A stretch of DNA of 64,000 nt from Heyndrickxia shackletonii (GTDB lineage: Bacteria; Bacillota; Bacilli; Bacillales; Bacillaceae_C), in NCBI RefSeq assembly GCF_001420715.1, contig NZ_LJJC01000004.1:2674522-2738521 (forward strand), read 5' to 3'. A program made the translations under genes and the position numbers. Below are positions 54,695 to 63,582 of this stretch, piece after piece; position 1 is the first letter of the stretch; the number at the start of each line of letters is the position of its first letter. The notes beneath the pieces are model-generated. The model saw only the letters and a list, made by a program, of their open reading frames with translations, made no database searches and was not told the DNA's origin.

Positions 54695-55459
54695 CTATTT
54701 TCTATTCCAAAATAATATTTTTCGCTCTATCAAACTTACAATGATAAACAATAACATTCCAAGTAAAGAAAGGAGGGTTACCGCTGCAAATACCCCTTCA
54801 GCATTTAAATTTCCAGACATTCTTCGGCTGTAATATCCTAGTCCTTCGCTTGCACCTAACCATTCCCCGATTGTTGCTCCTACAACCGCAAATACTACAG
54901 CAAGCTTCATTCCAGAAAATAAATGCGGCAACGCAAACGGAACTTCAACCTTCACAAAGCGCTGCCATCTGGTTGCTCCCATCGTTTTCAGTAAATCTAT
55001 GTATTCCCTATTCACTTGCTTTAACCCATCATAAAAATTTAATACTATCGGAAAAAAGCAAATTAAAATCGTAACAGCCACCTTGCTCCAAAGTCCATAG
55101 CCAAACCAAAGGATGAAAATTGGCGAAAGTGCGATAATGGGAATCGTTTGCGATATTAAGACTATGGGGTACATCACTTTTTCCATTGGCTTGGAAAAAT
55201 ACATTGCAATTGCTATTCCAATTCCTCCCGCTAGTGCTAATAAAAATCCTATTAGAACCTCCCGAAGAGTTGCTCCTAAATGAACGCCAAATAAGTCATG
55301 AGGATAATGGATCATCATTTGCAAAATAGATGTAGGAGTCGGAATGATAAAGGAAGGGATTTTTCCTGATTGTACAAGCCACTGCCAAACCAACAAAAAG
55401 AGAATGGAAGCTATAATAAATAAACCGTATTGTTGTCTAAAACGTTTAATCCAATCCAT
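54695..55459 (-). CDS. thiX: Thiamine-precursor ABC transporter permease ThiX
   Basis: The 254-residue protein has about six membrane segments and the permease loop IDLLKTMGATRWQRFVKVEVPFALPHLFSGM, in the SsuC/TauC-like family. It works with ThiY and ThiZ to import HMP-type pyrimidines. It overlaps the end of thiZ by 14 bases. Start ATG at 55459. Confidence 0.9.
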   Translation of the reverse strand: MDWIKRFRQQYGLFIIASILFLLVWQWLVQSGKIPSFIIPTPTSILQMMIHYPHDLFGVHLGATLREVLIGFLLALAGGIGIAIAMYFSKPMEKVMYPIVLISQTIPIIALSPIFILWFGYGLWSKVAVTILICFFPIVLNFYDGLKQVNREYIDLLKTMGATRWQRFVKVEVPFALPHLFSGMKLAVVFAVVGATIGEWLGASEGLGYYSRRMSGNLNAEGVFAAVTLLSLLGMLLFIIVSLIERKILFWNRK

Positions 55460-56177
55460 CTGTAATCCTTCTCTCTAGTTCTTGACGATATTTCACCATT
55501 TCTGCTGTATAAATCATCCCAGCTTCTCTCGGTCTTGGCAGATCTACCTTCAATTCTTCCACTCCTTGCTGCGGATGAATAATAAGGATTCTATCACTAA
55601 GAAGAATAGCCTCTTCTAAATCATGAGTAATAAAGAGAATCGTTTTATCAAGTTCCTGCCAAATCGAAAGCAGCCATTTTTGCATATCTCGCTTTGTAAA
55701 AGCATCGAGGGCTCCGAATGGTTCGTCTAATAACAGTACTTCCGAACCAGTCAGAATGGTTCGCAAAAAAGCGATGCGCTGCTTCATGCCGCCGGAAAGT
55801 TGTTTTGGCAAAGCATTTTCCCATTCCGCAAGGCCTGTTTTCCGAAGCCATTCTCTCACATCCTCTTTTGTATAGTTATTTCCTTTTTGAATTTCTGAAT
55901 GAAGCATTAAGTTCTCTAAAACAGTCCTCCATGGTAAAAGCAAGTTCTGCTGTGGCATATAACCGAAACTGCCCGGAGATGGAATTGCCGTATCCATTAA
56001 TATTTGTCCCGTTTTCGGTTGGAGCAGTCCAGCAATTAGTTTTAAAATAGTGCTCTTACCTGAACCGCTTTTTCCTATTAAACTAACAAATTCACCTTTT
56101 TCAACCGTTATAGAAAAATTGGAAACAATCGGGTTATGATCATAGGTAAAAGAAACCTTCTCTAAATGAAGTGTCAT
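55446..56177 (-). CDS. thiZ: Thiamine-precursor ABC transporter ATPase ThiZ
   Basis: The 243-residue protein has Walker A (LIGKSGSGKSTILK), the Q-loop region FGYMPQQNLLLPW, the signature LSGGMKQRIAFLR, Walker B (EVLLLDEPFGALD) and the switch ILFITHDLEEA. It belongs to the SsuB/TauB/ThiZ subgroup. Start ATG behind AGAAAGGAAAGACTAAA. It sits between tenA and thiX. Confidence 0.93.
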   Translation of the reverse strand: MTLHLEKVSFTYDHNPIVSNFSITVEKGEFVSLIGKSGSGKSTILKLIAGLLQPKTGQILMDTAIPSPGSFGYMPQQNLLLPWRTVLENLMLHSEIQKGNNYTKEDVREWLRKTGLAEWENALPKQLSGGMKQRIAFLRTILTGSEVLLLDEPFGALDAFTKRDMQKWLLSIWQELDKTILFITHDLEEAILLSDRILIIHPQQGVEELKVDLPRPREAGMIYTAEMVKYRQELERRITDGLD

Positions 56178-56264
56178 TTTAGTCTTTCCTTTCTTAAAAG
56201 GCTCTTTTCTTTATCTACCTTAGAATTTATATGTATCAGTAGATAAGCTACATAAAGCAGCCCT

Positions 56265-56936
56265 TTATAATGGCCAATCTTGACCAGACATAAGCATTTC
56301 CCAAAATAAATATTCATATTTGGAAGTGATTTGAAAATGATTTTCCAGCACTGCCAGTTCGTCCTCTGATTTCCCAATAGTTATTTCATCCAATAATTTG
56401 ATCAACCATAGTGCAATGGATCCGAATTCATCGGAGGAATACGTCTCTATCCATGTTTTGTAAGGATTATTCTCCAGCTGATGTCCATATTGTTTTTTCA
56501 ATAGCTTTCCAATTTCCCAGTAGTCCCAAGCACATGGCAGCAGACATGAAATGAGCTCTGCAAGCGTTCCATTTTGGGCAACACTTAACATATAGCTCGT
56601 ATATGCTAAATTATTTGGCGTAGGCTTTGTTTGTTCCAACTCTTCCGTTGTTATACCAAACTGACTAGCGTATTCCCGATGAACATTCATTTCAAAATGA
56701 AGAATGTTATGTAGTAGCTGGGCAAAATGTGTCATCGATGCAAGATCATTTGCTTTTTGAACACCAATAGCATATAACTTCGCATATTGGATCAAATAAA
56801 CATAATCCTGTTTCATATATTCTTGAAACATTTCTTTCGGAAGTGTCCCTTTCCCTATTCCTTGTACAAATGGATGCTGATGATTTTGATTCCAGATTGA
56901 TTGAATATTATTAAATAAGCGTTCAGAAAAAGTCAT
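56265..56936 (-). CDS. tenA: Thiaminase II / aminopyrimidine aminohydrolase TenA
   Basis: The 223-residue protein has HPFVQGIGKGTLPKEMFQEYMKQDYVYL, the LLPCAWDYWEIGK segment with the catalytic-region cysteine, KTWIETYSSDEF and the C-terminal EYLFWEMLMSGQDWP, as in all TenA proteins. It converts aminopyrimidine breakdown products to HMP for thiamine salvage. The start follows AGGAAGGAGC. Between thiW and thiZ. Confidence 0.94.
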   Translation of the reverse strand: MTFSERLFNNIQSIWNQNHQHPFVQGIGKGTLPKEMFQEYMKQDYVYLIQYAKLYAIGVQKANDLASMTHFAQLLHNILHFEMNVHREYASQFGITTEELEQTKPTPNNLAYTSYMLSVAQNGTLAELISCLLPCAWDYWEIGKLLKKQYGHQLENNPYKTWIETYSSDEFGSIALWLIKLLDEITIGKSEDELAVLENHFQITSKYEYLFWEMLMSGQDWPL

Positions 56937-56959
56937 TTTTCATTGCTCCTTCCTGTGGC

Positions 56960-57481
56960 CTAAAGCTCACGATTGAAAAGACTGTTTTTGCGAATGATTC
57001 CCTGCAGTGCCTGATTTTTCAGTAAAACCTTTAAAACAATTATTCCAATTACCGCACCTCCGAAAGAACTTACAATAAATGCTGGAATAAAGCCAAAAAC
57101 GGCTGCTTTTTGCCCAAGGATAAGAGTGGCCAGCGGATAACAGCAAATAGCACCAATGATACCTGTCCCCACTACTTCACCAGTAAATGCCCACAAAAGC
57201 TTTTTCGTTTTCATAAATAAAATCCCTGAAAGAAAAGCACCAATCATACTTCCTGGAAACGCGAAAATCGATCCCGTCCCTGCCATGTTCCGTATAAGGG
57301 AAACAATAAATGCCTGGGCAACCGAATACATCGGTCCTAATAGAACAGCCGTTAAAACATTTGCCATATGCTGAATGGGAAAAATCTTTGCAAAGCCTAC
57401 CGGAATGTACACGATATTACTTGTTAATGTAGTGATGGCAATAATCACACAAGTTAAAGTCATTTTTTTAACCTTACTCAT
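56960..57481 (-). CDS. thiW: ECF S component ThiW (hydroxyethylthiazole)
   Basis: The 173-residue membrane protein is recognisable by VGFAKIFPIQHMANVLTAVL, GTGSIFAFPGSMIGAFLSGIL and GEVVGTGIIGAICCYPLATL. ThiW imports the thiazole moiety of thiamine with the shared ECF module. Start ATG at 57481 behind AAAGGAGGAATTTTTTATT; the frame upstream, to 57565, has no site and overlaps the riboswitch terminator. First gene of the operon. Confidence 0.92.
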   Translation of the reverse strand: MSKVKKMTLTCVIIAITTLTSNIVYIPVGFAKIFPIQHMANVLTAVLLGPMYSVAQAFIVSLIRNMAGTGSIFAFPGSMIGAFLSGILFMKTKKLLWAFTGEVVGTGIIGAICCYPLATLILGQKAAVFGFIPAFIVSSFGGAVIGIIVLKVLLKNQALQGIIRKNSLFNREL

Positions 57482-57502
57482 AATAAAAAATTCCTCCTTT
57501 AT

Positions 57503-57537
57503 AATAAAAAAACCGCTCTCAAAATAGAAAGCGGTTG
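57503..57537 (-). terminator. TPP riboswitch terminator (proximal)
   Basis: On the minus strand AACCGCTTTC and GAGAGCGGTT (one mismatch) pair over TATTTT, then seven T. Between the proximal aptamer and thiW. Confidence 0.88.
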
Positions 57538-57567
57538 TAGCATTAGTTGTATATCTCAACAACAATC

Positions 57568-57655
57568 TACCGCTTCCCTACGCCAGTACAACCTGGATCA
57601 GGTCCAAAGGGTTTCAATCCAACGATTTCTCTCAGCCACACGGCTCCCCTAGCAG
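57568..57655 (-). promoter_or_regulatory. TPP riboswitch, proximal copy
   Basis: On the minus strand the motifs follow the class: CTAGGGGAGCC, GGCTGAGA, ACCCTTTGGACCTGATCCAG, GGTTGTACTGGCGTAGGGA. The invariant CUGAGA and the ACCUGAUC ... GCGUAGGGA segments are intact. Binding of TPP should favour the terminator that follows and lower thiW-tenA-thiZXY expression. Confidence 0.95.
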
Positions 57656-57681
57656 ATACTAATATTCAATTGGAAGGACGC

Positions 57682-57713
57682 AAAAAACCCGCCCTTCATG
57701 TAAGGACGGGTTA
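57682..57713 (-). terminator. TPP riboswitch terminator (distal)
   Basis: On the minus strand AACCCGTCCTT and AAGGGCGGGTT pair over ACATG, followed by TTTTG. It separates the two aptamers, so the distal riboswitch can stop transcription by itself. Confidence 0.85.
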
Positions 57714-57751
57714 CATTTACAAGGATAAAATATTCATTACCTTCATAAATT

Positions 57752-57838
57752 CAGCCACTTCCTTACGCCAGCACTAACTGGATCAAGTTCAAAGGGTCCA
57801 GAACATATCTGTCTCAGTCTGTTTAAGACTCCCCTAGT
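57752..57838 (-). promoter_or_regulatory. TPP riboswitch, distal copy
   Basis: On the minus strand CTAGGGGAGTC, GACTGAGA, ACCCTTTGAACTTGATCCAG and GGCGTAAGGAAGTGG follow the class. It differs from the proximal copy at scattered positions, including AACUUGAUC instead of ACCUGAUC, so the two are not a recent duplication. Confidence 0.94.
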
Positions 57839-57902
57839 GATTCATTATTCATTTATATACATATACTAGCACAAATTTTAGAAAAAGAAAGAAGAAATTT
57901 TA

Positions 57903-58016
57903 TTATATTAATAAAATAACCATCGGAGATAATGTAATCATCAATCTTTTCGACCTTTGTATCATAAATTGAGTCGGGATTTGGGTACCTTGTTTCCTTA
58001 ATTCTCCCTCTTTCAT
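57903..58016 (-). pseudogene. Short, probably frameshifted reading frame
   Basis: ATG 58016 behind GGAGTG reads MKEGELRKQGTQIPTQFMIQ and 17 more hydrophobic residues. In the neighbouring frame, from about 57965, a more protein-like sequence follows: DTKVEKIDDYIISDGYFINI. A one-base shift would join KQGTQIPTQF to this. It is the most likely explanation, but there is no family assignment, and the frame is too short to be sure. Confidence 0.35.
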
Positions 58017-58200
58017 GATAACACTCCTTCCATCATTTTTATTTACAGTCAATTTTTTTGGTCTAATGCAACTTTTTATTATATATTATCCAAAATTCAA
58101 GATTATGTTCGCCAATTTTGATTATTTTTTTCCTCAGTTTATTAGTTATTATGAATTTATTTATGGTTTTATCTTCACATAGACTTAAAAACGCTAAACA

Positions 58201-58232
58201 CAAAAAAGCCAGTTTCTTATGGAAACTGACTA
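58201..58232 (-). terminator. Intrinsic terminator-like hairpin
   Basis: On the minus strand CAGTTTCC and GAAACTGG pair over ATAA and are followed by CTTTTTTG. No intact gene stands directly upstream; it may end the transcript of the MFS gene 390 bases away. Confidence 0.6.
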
Positions 58233-58619
58233 AGTTGATTATGTAAGGAGCCGCCTTTGCCGTAATTTAATGATAAGAAAGTTTTAAACCACCACTCCTC
58301 AAAGTGGGTGTTCTCAGAAACGTTTCTGCGTGTCCTCCATGTCTTATAGACAGAGGCTTGTCATTCCGGTTTCTATATAAACTCCCTATTACAGCTCAAA
58401 GGTTAAAACTTTATTATGATTACGAACAACGCAGCTTGTGTTATTATATTACTCCCCTTTTGATAAAAAATCAAATGAAAGGTTTTCCATCCAATTTTAA
58501 TGTCTGCAGACAAAGATTCCTCTATGTCATTAAAGGCGGTAATTTTCATAGTGTTTTTACGAAAATAACGTTTATATGAAAAAACGAATTCAGTGCCCAC
58601 TATTGATATTTTTGAGCAC

Positions 58620-59831
58620 TTACACCCGATGAGAAGAAACTTGAAGCTTCCTTTTCGCTATTGTTGCTAAACGGATAGAGAATAATACCGCAATGACAGC
58701 AAATATAGCGATCATCCCAACGACACCCATCCATCCGAAATTACTGTAGAAGGTTCCGCTTACCGTACCTCCAATACTTGAGCCTGTGTAATAAAAGAAC
58801 AAATAAAGAGCTGATGCTTGTGCTTTATCATGTGACGAAAGCTTTCCAACCCAGCCGCTTGCAATGGAATGGCCGGCAAAAAATCCGAAAGTAAAAATAG
58901 CAATGCCAATAATTTTTAGCCATAGATTTGTGTTAAGGGTTATGAGTGACCCGATTAATAATATAGCGAGAGAAACTTGCAAGATTTTTCTTCTGCCATG
59001 TTTATCTGCCAACATTCCCATCCATGTTGAACTAAAGGTTCCAACTAAATAGACGACGAAAATAAATCCGACTAAGGTTTGACTTAAGGAATAAGGCGGT
59101 GCAATTAATTGAAATCCAATATAATTATAAAGAGAAACAAAGCTTCCCATTAATAAAAATCCAATACCAAATAGATAAATTAATCCAGGTTCTTTAAATT
59201 GACTGAACAGTGATGTTCCTAATTTTCCAATCTCCAATTTTCGTGCTTGGAAATGAGTTGACTTGGGTAATGTAAACCAAAATAATAGACTCGCAAGTAA
59301 ACTGATAATACCAATTACTACAATAGCAATTCTCCAATTAAAAAAATCGGTCAGGACCCCGCTGATGATACGTCCGCCCATACCGCCGATAGAGTTTCCG
59401 CTTATATATAACCCCATCGCCATTCCCAAACTTTTCGGCTCAATTTCCTCCCCCAAATAAGCCATTGCAATCGCAGGCAATCCGCCTAAAACAATCCCTT
59501 GCAGAATTCTTAGTAAAAGTAATAAATGAAAACTTGGACTAAATGCTGTTAATATTGCTAATATCGAAGAAGCTACTAATGAAATCGTCATAACCGGTTT
59601 TCGACCATATACTTCTGAGAGAGAGCCTGTAAGCAGCATACTAATAGCTAGTGCAATGGTGGTAGACGATAATGTTAAACTAGATACTGCCGGTGAAACA
59701 TGATACTCCTTCGCAATATCCGGCAGTAATGGCTGGGTGCTCCAAAGAATGGCAAATGTGTTGAAACCGCCAGCAAATAGGGCTAAATTTGTTTTTTTGA
59801 AATTGGCGGTTCCACGTTCTATATATCCCAT
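58620..59831 (-). CDS. MFS transporter (AraJ/YgaY-like)
   Basis: The 403-residue protein has about 12 membrane segments, FNTFAILWSTQPLLPDIAKEYHVS near the start, the loop GSLSEVYGRKPVMTISL and RILQGIVLGGLPAIAMAYLG, typical of the DHA1-like MFS family. Substrate unknown; efflux is likely. It follows the LysR gene after 29 bases and is probably regulated by it. Confidence 0.86.
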   Translation of the reverse strand: MGYIERGTANFKKTNLALFAGGFNTFAILWSTQPLLPDIAKEYHVSPAVSSLTLSSTTIALAISMLLTGSLSEVYGRKPVMTISLVASSILAILTAFSPSFHLLLLLRILQGIVLGGLPAIAMAYLGEEIEPKSLGMAMGLYISGNSIGGMGGRIISGVLTDFFNWRIAIVVIGIISLLASLLFWFTLPKSTHFQARKLEIGKLGTSLFSQFKEPGLIYLFGIGFLLMGSFVSLYNYIGFQLIAPPYSLSQTLVGFIFVVYLVGTFSSTWMGMLADKHGRRKILQVSLAILLIGSLITLNTNLWLKIIGIAIFTFGFFAGHSIASGWVGKLSSHDKAQASALYLFFYYTGSSIGGTVSGTFYSNFGWMGVVGMIAIFAVIAVLFSIRLATIAKRKLQVSSHRV

Positions 59832-59860
59832 GATGAATGATAAACTCCTTTTTTTCTAGG

Positions 59861-60748
59861 CTAAAATTTCTGAACTTGAGAAAGGCTTTTGACAAACACA
59901 ATGAACCTTTCCGTGACAGGCGATAAATACCTTCCCTTCTTCCATGTGAGCCCGATTTCCCTCATACAAACCGGATTTTTTAAACGGATGAGTTTGATTT
60001 TATTCTTATCCAATACTTTCACATCAGGAACGATAGACACTCCTAATTGGGCTTCCACCAAGCCCGCGACAGTACCTATCTCTTCGCCTTCAAATGCTAC
60101 TTTAGGTGTAAATCCGGCTTCCGAACAAAGTTTATCGACTATCGTCCGTAATCCATAACCATTTTTAAAAGCGATAAATGGTTCATCTCTAATAGAAATC
60201 AAATTAATTTCTTCTATTTCAGCTAATGGGTGGTTTGCGGATACAATCAGAAATAATTCCTCTGACCACAATGATTCCCAATGAAGCTCATTATCATCCT
60301 GAAGATAGGATAATAAGGCAATATCGCATTCCCCGGTTAATAGCTTCTCAAAAACCTGGAGAGAACCTGCTTGACTCAAGTGAAACTTTACTTCTGGATA
60401 TTTATTTAAAAATCCTTTCAGAATGCCTGGAATAAAGCTAATCCCTAAAGAGTGCAAAAAGGATAATGAAATGGTTCCGTGATCCGGGTGAATCATATCA
60501 TGAATTTCCTGCTTGCCTAATTCAATTTCCTGAATAGAGCGTTCCACTCGTTGTAAAAACATTTTTCCATATTTATTTAAAACAATGTTTCGTCCAGTTC
60601 GGTCAAATAGCTGAACCCCAAGCTCCTCCTCAAGCTTTGAAATCGCTCGACTTAAGGCAGGCTGAGAAATAGATAGAATTTCCGCTGCTCGCGTAAAATG
60701 CTCCGTCTCTGCTACCATTTGAAAGTACTGAATTTGATGCCACTCCAT
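59861..60748 (-). CDS. LysR family transcriptional regulator
   Basis: The 295-residue protein has the LysR helix-turn-helix (YFQMVAETEHFTRAAEILSISQPALSRAISKLEEELGVQLFDRTG) in its first 60 residues and an effector-binding domain after residue 90. Its position right before the MFS gene, in the same direction, suggests that it controls that transporter. Confidence 0.92.
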   Translation of the reverse strand: MEWHQIQYFQMVAETEHFTRAAEILSISQPALSRAISKLEEELGVQLFDRTGRNIVLNKYGKMFLQRVERSIQEIELGKQEIHDMIHPDHGTISLSFLHSLGISFIPGILKGFLNKYPEVKFHLSQAGSLQVFEKLLTGECDIALLSYLQDDNELHWESLWSEELFLIVSANHPLAEIEEINLISIRDEPFIAFKNGYGLRTIVDKLCSEAGFTPKVAFEGEEIGTVAGLVEAQLGVSIVPDVKVLDKNKIKLIRLKNPVCMREIGLTWKKGRYLSPVTERFIVFVKSLSQVQKF

Positions 60749-60821
60749 CGCATTACCTCACTAAATTACTTTTTCCGTTATTATCATACTCCACAATTTA
60801 TATAACTTCCAATTGTATATT

Positions 60822-60838
60822 TGCATGATATTCATGCA
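60822..60838. promoter_or_regulatory. 17-bp dyad upstream of the LysR gene
   Basis: TGCATG and CATGCA flank ATATT, 75 bases before the LysR start, with ATTCAT repeats around it. A LysR autoregulatory site is plausible. Confidence 0.35.
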
Positions 60839-60865
60839 TATTAGTTATGAATAGTATGTATTAAA

Positions 60866-60894
60866 ATAAAAAAAGAACAGTTTAAAACTGTTCG
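60866..60894 (-). terminator. Terminator overlapping the stop codon of the upstream gene
   Basis: On the minus strand GAACAGTTTTAAACTGTTC is followed by TTTTTTTATTT. The TAA of the membrane-protein gene lies in the centre of the hairpin. Confidence 0.8.
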
Positions 60895-61922
60895 CTTTTT
60901 AACAACATATAAAACTCCTCCGGTTCATCCACTTTTAAATGTACCGTTGTTACCATTTTTGTAAATCCGTATAATAACTGAGATTTAATTGGTTCCTTTA
61001 ATATGATTTCCACATTTGGTTGTTCTTTCATAAAATCATTTAAAGTGCCATCAAAAATCATCTTTTTATTCGGAAGATTTTGTTTTACAGTCCCAAATGA
61101 TTCGACCTTATCTAAAGGAATTATTATACGTTTGGTAATTCCAATTTGTATGTGAAGGTTTCCGCCGAGGAATACAATTGGATTTAATCGAATCGCTTGT
61201 ATTTCAGCAAGTATAAACAAAATACCGTACACATTTATAAAAATAATGATGTAAGAAAGAAGCGGGCTCCATACATGTAAAAAGAAATGAAAACCTAATG
61301 ACTCCAATACCATTGCGTGAATCACCATAATATTTAGTGCGATATTACTCGTTTTTATATGGTAAGTAAAAAATTTTAATTTTTGTGGTTTCTTTTTACC
61401 CCAGGATAATAGGCTATAATAAAGAATCGATAGTTCGGAGATCATTATTTTTATACTCCTCGATTTCTTAATGGTTGAAAATATTGCGCCTTCCATCCTC
61501 GTTGTAAAAAAAGGATGATTGTACTGCTTAAAGTTTCTTATTATCAATGGAATTTTTATAACTATTTTAGATACGAAATACAATTCAATCGTGATAAAAA
61601 TTGCTTCGACACTAAATAGGATATATTTTGAAATACTGAAAGCAGAAAAAATGTCGTTCGGAATAATTAACCAAGCAGTACCATAGCATGCTGCCACTAC
61701 AACAAATAAGTATTTAGTGGAGATTCGTTTGCGAATGACTAAAAAATAAGTTGTGAAAGGAATGAAAAGAAGAAAATCAAGAAATGAACCAATGACCACA
61801 CCAGTAGATATAGGCTTTGCAATGTCCGTATGATACAAGGTATAGTTCGCCAACAAAATTAGGGAAACAAGGAGGATACACCATAAAACCTTTGGATTTG
61901 AAATTCTTAGTGTCATGTTCAT
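60882..61922 (-). CDS. Polytopic membrane protein of unknown function
   Basis: The 346-residue protein has about eight hydrophobic segments (VLWCILLVSLILLANYTLY, TGVVIGSFLDFLLFIPFTTY, YLFVVVAACYGTAWLI and others) and a soluble C-terminal part of about 90 residues (IPLDKVESFGTVKQNLPNKK, IILKEPIKSQLLYGF). Similar Bacillus proteins exist but I know no function for them. The start ATG is preceded by GGGGGATG; the next possible start lies two codons on. Monocistronic. Confidence 0.72.
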   Translation of the reverse strand: MNMTLRISNPKVLWCILLVSLILLANYTLYHTDIAKPISTGVVIGSFLDFLLFIPFTTYFLVIRKRISTKYLFVVVAACYGTAWLIIPNDIFSAFSISKYILFSVEAIFITIELYFVSKIVIKIPLIIRNFKQYNHPFFTTRMEGAIFSTIKKSRSIKIMISELSILYYSLLSWGKKKPQKLKFFTYHIKTSNIALNIMVIHAMVLESLGFHFFLHVWSPLLSYIIIFINVYGILFILAEIQAIRLNPIVFLGGNLHIQIGITKRIIIPLDKVESFGTVKQNLPNKKMIFDGTLNDFMKEQPNVEIILKEPIKSQLLYGFTKMVTTVHLKVDEPEEFYMLLKSEQF

Positions 61923-61988
61923 CCCCCATTCGTTTTGTTATCTTTATTATATTTTAGAATGGTATATGTAAGTGTGGAAATTTTGTGA

Positions 61989-62375
61989 CTATTCCCCTAA
62001 TAAATATTTTAACCAATCACCTGATTCAACCAGACAGCTTTTTTCAAATAATTGATTTCGACCAAGATATACAAACACCTCTTCCTCCCCTTCATTTGTA
62101 TAAACGGTCATTTTGATTCTGTCATATAAATTGTTTTCTCTTCCTTCTTCGTAATCCTCCAATTCATCGACCAATTTTAATTGCTCATCATCAATCTCAT
62201 AAATTTCTCCAAACACCTTGAAGGAAGGATGTTGTTTGATAGCAGGATAGCCAAATCCAGTATCATGTAATTCCCCAAATGTCCAGCATTGATTGGAAAT
62301 ACAAGAAGCCCCTTTTAAATAGTGCTCATTTGTCCCTCCTTTTCTTAATGTTCCATAGACGAATACCTTGTGCAT
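61989..62375 (-). CDS. Gamma-glutamylcyclotransferase-like protein
   Basis: The 128-residue protein starts HKVFVYGTLRKGGTNEHYL, the YGTLR motif of the family, and has GYPAIKQHPSFKVFGEIYEIDDEQL and the conserved glutamate in LVDELEDYEEG. Family members (YkqA/BtrG and GGACT types) release 5-oxoproline or cleave gamma-glutamyl amines; no substrate can be assigned. A link with the pxp 5-oxoprolinase locus 26 kb away is only a thought. Start at 62375 behind AGAGGTG. Confidence 0.88.
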   Translation of the reverse strand: MHKVFVYGTLRKGGTNEHYLKGASCISNQCWTFGELHDTGFGYPAIKQHPSFKVFGEIYEIDDEQLKLVDELEDYEEGRENNLYDRIKMTVYTNEGEEEVFVYLGRNQLFEKSCLVESGDWLKYLLGE

Positions 62376-62404
62376 GTTGGTCACCTCTGACATTTTTTTC
62401 TTTA

Positions 62405-63391
62405 TTATACTAAAAATTCTTCGTCAATATTGTTTGGCATTTTATATTTAATGAAGCGTCCTGATCCTGTAGTTTTTAATTCCATTGATTTTAAAAAGTA
62501 TCTTGAAGATTTTGGGGAATTTATCAATAAAAATTTACGGCATGCTTGATTTGAAATGGTAGGCTCGATTAGGAGAAAATATTCATATATAGCTTTCCGG
62601 AAACTTGAATTAGATTTATAGCTGCATTTTGCACAATACCAATATCTATTTTTATAATTCATGGGATAGGATTCACAAGAGGGGCATTGGACACCGCGTA
62701 TTAATTCATTTTGATCTATATCGTATAGTTGCAAAATATTATTATATAAGGGTGTATGGGCATTCAATAAAAGGTCGCTCATCTTTTTCATTTGAGGAGT
62801 AGAGAAGATCTTTTTCTTATAAATTTGATGAAAGTCATTGATTCTTTCTAATAGATTAGAAGCATGAATCACGATTTCATAGATACTATTATCTTCTGCG
62901 TTAGTGTCTAAAATAGTTGATTGGCGACTAATAACGACTAATCCTTCCATCGGGTATGATTTAATATTATGTTCTTCCATCCATTTTCTTAGTAATTCCT
63001 TTTGACGGTTTACTTGGGTTATTGGGTAGGGATATCCCTTCTTTTTACCGTCTAATATTTGAATCATTTGTTTAAATTTTGTATCGAAAAATAAAGTACC
63101 TTTGATGGTTTTTACTTCTAGGATAAGGGCAAAATTAGATGTAAGAATTAGTGTATCGATTTGGAAATGCTGTGATTTATATTCGAGGCGTAAACCGTGG
63201 AAAATAAAATAATCTTTTTCGGGTAATATTTCTAAATAGTAATCAATATTTTTTTCTCCGAGATGTCCAGTGTTAAAGGTTTTATAATTTTCTAAGATGG
63301 TAGGATATTTTTTGTGATTTTTTGGTAGTCGGTCGAGTAGTGCTTTGTCCTGTAAAACTCTTATTGGAACAGTACGATTTTTTACGATCAA
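62405..63391 (-). CDS. NERD-domain protein with C-terminal zinc ribbon
   Basis: The 328-residue protein has a NERD nuclease-related domain (residues 40-170): FNTGHLGEKNIDYYLEIL, FQIDTLILTSNFALILEVKTIKGTLFF (PD-x-ExK-like core), and after residue 235 a C4 zinc motif CPSCESYPMNYKNRYWYCAKC. NERD proteins are thought to act on DNA or RNA; catalysis is unproven. The start is TTG at 63391 behind AAAGGAG; members of this kind are common in Bacillus. Confidence 0.85.
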   Translation of the reverse strand: MIVKNRTVPIRVLQDKALLDRLPKNHKKYPTILENYKTFNTGHLGEKNIDYYLEILPEKDYFIFHGLRLEYKSQHFQIDTLILTSNFALILEVKTIKGTLFFDTKFKQMIQILDGKKKGYPYPITQVNRQKELLRKWMEEHNIKSYPMEGLVVISRQSTILDTNAEDNSIYEIVIHASNLLERINDFHQIYKKKIFSTPQMKKMSDLLLNAHTPLYNNILQLYDIDQNELIRGVQCPSCESYPMNYKNRYWYCAKCSYKSNSSFRKAIYEYFLLIEPTISNQACRKFLLINSPKSSRYFLKSMELKTTGSGRFIKYKMPNNIDEEFLV

Positions 63392-63582
63392 ATTTACATC
63401 ACTCCTTTTTTATTGTTGTAATTTAGATTCTATTTTTGGAAGGATAATCCTTCTTTTCTGAAGAAGAAATTTTTTTGCATCTGATTAGCCCTATTTTTTA
63501 ATAAAGTCAACAATTCCGAAATGCAGGTGCCATTATTCTATTTAATTTGCTTAGATTATTTTTTTCGGTCCCTATCTATAAA

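Larger units (their letters stand above)
57842..58619. other. Long region without intact genes (778 bases)
   Basis: It holds the promoter region of the thi operon, a decayed short frame at 57903-58016, a terminator at 58201 and, on the minus strand between 58395 and 58262, an open stretch ending IRHGGHAETFLRTPTLRSGG and a CACCCACT/AGTGG hairpin. That last part faintly recalls the 3' end of IS200/IS605 TnpB elements, but I could not prove it. Confidence 0.4.

Noticed and set aside
58304-58600. 91-residue plus-strand and 65-residue minus-strand frames
   Set aside because: No ribosome site and low-complexity sequence; the region reads better as decayed DNA.
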